Source: Pseudomonadota bacterium
GTDB lineage: Bacteria > Pseudomonadota > Alphaproteobacteria > Acetobacterales > Acetobacteraceae
Direction of reading: 5' to 3'
Length of the DNA: 64,000 bases
Assembly (NCBI GenBank): GCA_019351895.1
Contig: JABBOH010000026.1
Location: 1 to 64,000, forward strand
The number at the start of each line of letters is the position of its first letter. The first letter of the stretch is position 1. A program made the position numbers and the translations under genes. Of the stretch, positions 60,870 to 64,000 are shown in pieces. The notes under the pieces are model-generated. The model was not told where the DNA came from and did not search any database. It saw nothing but the letters and a program-made list of their open reading frames with translations.

Positions 60870-62510
60870 CTACAGTTCGCCGCGCGCGGCCAACGCCTTG
60901 ATGCGATCGGCGGTGCGGAGTGCAATCGCGCTGATCGTGAGCGACGGGTTGACCCCGCCGGTCGTCGGAAAGATGGATCCGTCGCACACCCACAGATTCG
61001 GAATGTCCCAGCTGCGGCAATCCGAATTGACGACGCTGCTGCCCGGGTCGCTGCCCATTCGCGCGGTCCCGGCAAGGTGGTTCGTGTCGTCCTCCTGCCG
61101 GAAGGTGTCCCGCACCCCGGCAAGTTCCAGGCTCGTCTGCATTTCCCCAAGCGCGTGCTGGATCAGCACCTTGTCGTTGTCTCCCCAACTGTAAGTGATG
61201 CGCGGGATCCGCAGCCCGTATTGATCCGTCTCATCGGCAAGGGTGACGCGGTTGTTTTCGTTGGGCAGCATCTCGCCCACCATCTTCAGGCCGACCTGAT
61301 GGTTGTATCGCGTCATGCGCTCGCGTAGTGCCTCGCCCCAGAGGCCCAACGAGCCGGTGAGTGCCGTCGCCCATTCGATCGGCAGCGGCCCCTGAGACAT
61401 CCAGCAGTAGCCGCCGAAGAAGTCCTTCCGGTCCTCGTAGTTCCAGTGCTCGGTGACGGCGAGTGAGGGCGGCCCCTTGTTCCAACGCACCTCGTCCTTC
61501 AGCGAGCCGTACACGCCCTGATTGGATTGCGTCATCAGGTTGCGTCCGACGAGCCCGGAGCTGTTGGCGAGGCCGTCCGGATAACGGTCGTTCGCCGAGG
61601 CCAGCAACAGCCGTGGCGTCTCGATCGCGTAGCCCGCGACGACCACGTTGCGCGCGCGCTGGAACCGCCAGCGCCCTTCGCGGAAATAGTGCACGCCCGT
61701 CGCCCGGCCATCGGCGCCCGTCTCGATCCGGCCCACCATCGCCAGATCGCGGATCTCGGCGCCCGCCGCGAGAGCGCGGGGAATGAACGCCACCAGCTGG
61801 CTCTGCTTCGCGTTGGCCGAGCAACCGAAGCGGCAGAACCCGCGATAGACGCATGGCGGCGAATCCCCTCGCGGCGCTGAGACCGTCGCAAGCGGCGTCG
61901 GCGTCCACTTGTAGCCCATGGCCTCGGCGCCGCGCGCGAGCACATGGGCCGCGCCGTTCATCTCATGCGCGCGGTAGGGGTAACGGGGCCGCTTCGGCCC
62001 CCAGGGGTAGTTGATGGGACCCGAGATGCTCAGCGCGCGCTCCGCTTCCCGGTAGTAGTCCCACATTTCACGCCAATCGAGCGGCCAGTCCGCGCCGTAG
62101 CCCAGCAGACTGCGGGATTTGAACCACTCTGGCCTGAAGCGCAGCGAGACCATGGCGAAGTGGACCGTGCTGCCGCCGACGGCCTTGCCGCTGTTGTTGC
62201 CGCCCATGTGCATCGGGTTGTCGCCATCGACGATCCGCTCGTCGAGCCAGTAGAGCTGGTTCTGCGTCGTCTCGTCGGAAGCGAAATCCTCGAGCGGCCG
62301 GAAGTACGGGCCTGCATCGAAACCGATGACGGAGAAGCCCTGCTCGGCGAGGCGCGTGATCAGCGGACCACCGCCTGCGCCGGTGCCGATCACGACGAAG
62401 TCGACCGCCTCGGTCTCGGAGAACTGGCGCATCTCGACCCAGCCGCCTTCGCGGAACACGTCGGGCGCGCGGCCGTTGATCGCGCGGGGAGCCGTCATGG
62501 GGTCAGACAT
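60870..62510 (-). CDS. GMC-family FAD oxidoreductase (gluconate 2-dehydrogenase large-subunit type)
   Basis: 546 aa. FAD-binding VVIGTGAGGGPLITRLAEQ (~39-57), the CVYRGFCRFGCSANAKQS Cys-rich segment typical of membrane-linked gluconate/sugar dehydrogenase large subunits, and the GMC C-terminal half with GTARMGSDPGSSVVN and VNPSLTISAIALR. The catalytic His lies in the region DDTNHLAGT. It oxidises a sugar or alcohol and passes electrons to a cytochrome partner not seen in the window. It overlaps the small-subunit gene by 8 nt. Confidence 0.92.
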   Translation of the reverse strand: MSDPMTAPRAINGRAPDVFREGGWVEMRQFSETEAVDFVVIGTGAGGGPLITRLAEQGFSVIGFDAGPYFRPLEDFASDETTQNQLYWLDERIVDGDNPMHMGGNNSGKAVGGSTVHFAMVSLRFRPEWFKSRSLLGYGADWPLDWREMWDYYREAERALSISGPINYPWGPKRPRYPYRAHEMNGAAHVLARGAEAMGYKWTPTPLATVSAPRGDSPPCVYRGFCRFGCSANAKQSQLVAFIPRALAAGAEIRDLAMVGRIETGADGRATGVHYFREGRWRFQRARNVVVAGYAIETPRLLLASANDRYPDGLANSSGLVGRNLMTQSNQGVYGSLKDEVRWNKGPPSLAVTEHWNYEDRKDFFGGYCWMSQGPLPIEWATALTGSLGLWGEALRERMTRYNHQVGLKMVGEMLPNENNRVTLADETDQYGLRIPRITYSWGDNDKVLIQHALGEMQTSLELAGVRDTFRQEDDTNHLAGTARMGSDPGSSVVNSDCRSWDIPNLWVCDGSIFPTTGGVNPSLTISAIALRTADRIKALAARGEL

Positions 62511-63141
62511 GCTCGTTCTCCCACCGCACGCGATCTTCCTCGCCCGGCTTGGCCTCAGCCGCTTCCCACGGGTCGCGCCGGTTCAACTGCATGCGGACAT
62601 AGCCGCGCGGGCTCGCCGGTCCGCCAAAGCCCATCTCGCTCCAGGCGGTCGGATGGGCGTAGTAGGCGGACACGGCATCGATGAGGAGGCGATGCTCGAA
62701 AAACATCTTGCTCGGCATTCCCTGCCACGCCGGTCCGTCCAGTTCGCCCTTCTGCGCCGAGGCCAGGATTTGATCCTGCGCCGCCGGTTCCAAACCCGCG
62801 AACCGCCTGCCGTGCAGGGACTGAGCCGCATCGTCGAAACCCCGCAGGCCGCGCCGATAGGCCTCTCCCTGCTCCGGCATCGACGCGAAACGGTACCCGT
62901 CGCGCTTGCTCTCGAACAGTTTGGTGTCGACCATGGCGGCGACCGGCACCGGAGGCCGGTCGGGCGGTTGCGGGATGATCCGTCCGCATGCGGCGGCAAG
63001 GATCGCGAACAACTCGGGCGACAGGAACCGCGGCTCGCGCGGCACCGACAGCCGGTCGTTGATCGCCTGCCGCGTCCGCTCGTCCCAGGACGGCGTGCGG
63101 CGCTTTCTTAAAACATCGTAGCCAGGAAAATGATCAGTCAT
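62503..63141 (-). CDS. Gluconate 2-dehydrogenase subunit 3 family protein
   Basis: 212 aa with the subunit 3 pattern: LSPELFAILAAACGRIIPQP near residue 45, MPEQGEAYRRGLRGFDDAAQ, QDQILASAQKG, then WQGMPSKMFFEHRLLIDAVSAYYAHPTAWSEMGFGGPASPRGY. No Tat signal is evident in this start, though such subunits are often exported; the gene's ATG overlaps the previous gene's stop region. It partners the GMC subunit encoded directly after it. Confidence 0.88.
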   Translation of the reverse strand: MTDHFPGYDVLRKRRTPSWDERTRQAINDRLSVPREPRFLSPELFAILAAACGRIIPQPPDRPPVPVAAMVDTKLFESKRDGYRFASMPEQGEAYRRGLRGFDDAAQSLHGRRFAGLEPAAQDQILASAQKGELDGPAWQGMPSKMFFEHRLLIDAVSAYYAHPTAWSEMGFGGPASPRGYVRMQLNRRDPWEAAEAKPGEEDRVRWENEHV

Positions 63142-64000
63142 CGCGGTGATCCTCCAGCAGCGCCAGCGCGGCGAGACCGGCCATTGCGAGACCGGTGAAG
63201 CTCGGCGGTGCGGGTATCGGCGGGCCGTTGAGCAGGTTCTGCTTCCAGTTGCGCCAGCCACCATGGTTGCGGGCGACGCCGATCATGTGAAAGCCGCTGC
63301 CGACGAAGCCGAGAAGTGCGGTGAAGCGCAGCCACCACCGGGTCAGCGGCTTCCGCTTGCCGGTCTCGCCCATGGAGCCCGCACCGAGGAGCGCCGCGGC
63401 CATGGGTGGCATCGTCACCGGCAGATACATCGCCGGGTTGTGGTAGGCACCGCGGAAGTGCAGCAGGCCGGCCTCGCCGACAGTGCCGATCAGTCCGAGG
63501 CTGGTGAGCAGCCCGATGACCCGTCCCGCAGGCCGTCCGAGGACCCTTGGCCGACTGTCCGAGACATTCTCACGCAGGCGCTCCGAGAGGAAGCCGAGCA
63601 TGCCGGACAGGGAAATCGCGGCCGGCGCGCCGAGCGGCGCGGAATAGAACAGGTTCTGCCAAGTGAACCCGCCCGGTTTGCGGCTGATGTTGTAGATGTG
63701 GAAGCCGGTTCCGACCACGCCGGTCAAACCGGCCGCCGCATAGACGAGGTCGCGGGCCATATGCGCGCTGCGCCGGTCATCCGCGGTGCCATGCGCGCTC
63801 GCCAGCAGCGACAATGAGGCGGCAATCAACGGCGTGACCATCGCCTCGTTGTGGAAAGCCCCCCGATAGTGCTCGATCGCGCTGTCGGCGAGTACGGAGG
63901 CGGCGATCGTGCCTGCCGCCCGGTTGAGCCGTCTCGCGGCGCGGACGGTCGCCTTTCCGTCCGTCGGCGACACAACCAGTTCCCTGCCCTTCTCCGCCCA
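63134..64000 (-). CDS. Membrane protein of the gluconate/GMC dehydrogenase operon, probably 5' partial
   Basis: At least 279 aa, with several hydrophobic segments (about 46-62, 73-95, 108-125, 150-170, 185-205, 215-235). Two similar halves are visible: EHYRGAFHNEAMVTPLIAA and LHFRGAYHNPAMYLPVTMP, each followed by a GFHIYNISRKPGG / GFHMIGVARNHGG turn and a WQNL.../WKQNLLNGPP block, so it arose by internal duplication. A GTG at 63973 could start it, but the frame stays open to the window edge, so the real start may lie outside. Overlaps the small subunit gene by 8 nt. Probably anchors or accepts electrons from the GMC enzyme; function is not proven. Confidence 0.75.
   Translation of the reverse strand, partial: WAEKGRELVVSPTDGKATVRAARRLNRAAGTIAASVLADSAIEHYRGAFHNEAMVTPLIAASLSLLASAHGTADDRRSAHMARDLVYAAAGLTGVVGTGFHIYNISRKPGGFTWQNLFYSAPLGAPAAISLSGMLGFLSERLRENVSDSRPRVLGRPAGRVIGLLTSLGLIGTVGEAGLLHFRGAYHNPAMYLPVTMPPMAAALLGAGSMGETGKRKPLTRWWLRFTALLGFVGSGFHMIGVARNHGGWRNWKQNLLNGPPIPAPPSFTGLAMAGLAALALLEDHRDD

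Overview
This window looks like chromosomal DNA from a GC-rich alphaproteobacterium, most likely of the order Hyphomicrobiales (Rhizobiales). The reasons are the strong G/C third-position bias, a type VI secretion locus with the PpkA/Fha/PppA phosphorylation module and two tandem tssC genes but no tssJ (the arrangement known from Agrobacterium), and the closest-looking families of the housekeeping-type genes at the right end. Genus cannot be fixed from sequence reading alone. No tRNA, rRNA, CRISPR array, insertion sequence or phage gene was seen.

Positions 1-26792 hold one long minus-strand operon for a lipopeptide. In transcription order: a small ABM-like protein, a C-A-PCP synthetase, a C-A-PCP-E*-C-PCP-TE synthetase, an unusual ABC exporter, a fatty acyl-AMP ligase with an ACP, a KS-AT-ACP-aminotransferase-C-A-PCP-E hybrid megasynthase, a phytanoyl-CoA-type dioxygenase, and an RND-type membrane fusion protein cut by the left edge. 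Most joins are 1-11 nt overlaps or 1-nt gaps. An mbtH gene lies on the opposite strand inside the operon. The domain logic (acyl-AMP ligase, malonyl extension, beta-transamination, then amino acids) is that of iturin/mycosubtilin-type beta-amino fatty acid lipopeptides, but the architecture here is short and irregular: the last module has no adenylation domain, and one epimerization domain looks dead.

Positions 27149-29847 hold a membrane class III nucleotide cyclase with a ferredoxin domain, divergent from a periplasmic CxxCH haem sensor with a HAMP segment. Positions 29870-54207 hold a complete type VI secretion system in three blocks: ppkA-vgrG-accessory-PAAR-tagH-tssK-tssL-tssM-tagF-pppA (plus), hcp and tssH (minus, behind a strong bidirectional terminator), and tssA-tssB-tssC-tssC-tssE-tssF-tssG (plus). 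No obvious toxin/immunity pair is in the window.

The right part (54240-64000) is a mixed set: a SnoaL-like protein, a frameshifted DUF4242 gene, a Crp/Fnr regulator, an 800-bp non-coding stretch with a long perfect hairpin, a flavoprotein plus ATP-grasp ligase pair, a zinc alcohol dehydrogenase, and a GMC dehydrogenase operon with its gluconate-dehydrogenase-type small subunit and a membrane protein that runs off the right edge. The redox/haem sensor genes between the lipopeptide and T6SS loci, and the cNMP-type domain on the lipopeptide exporter, suggest (as inference only) that nucleotide or redox signalling touches these competition functions.
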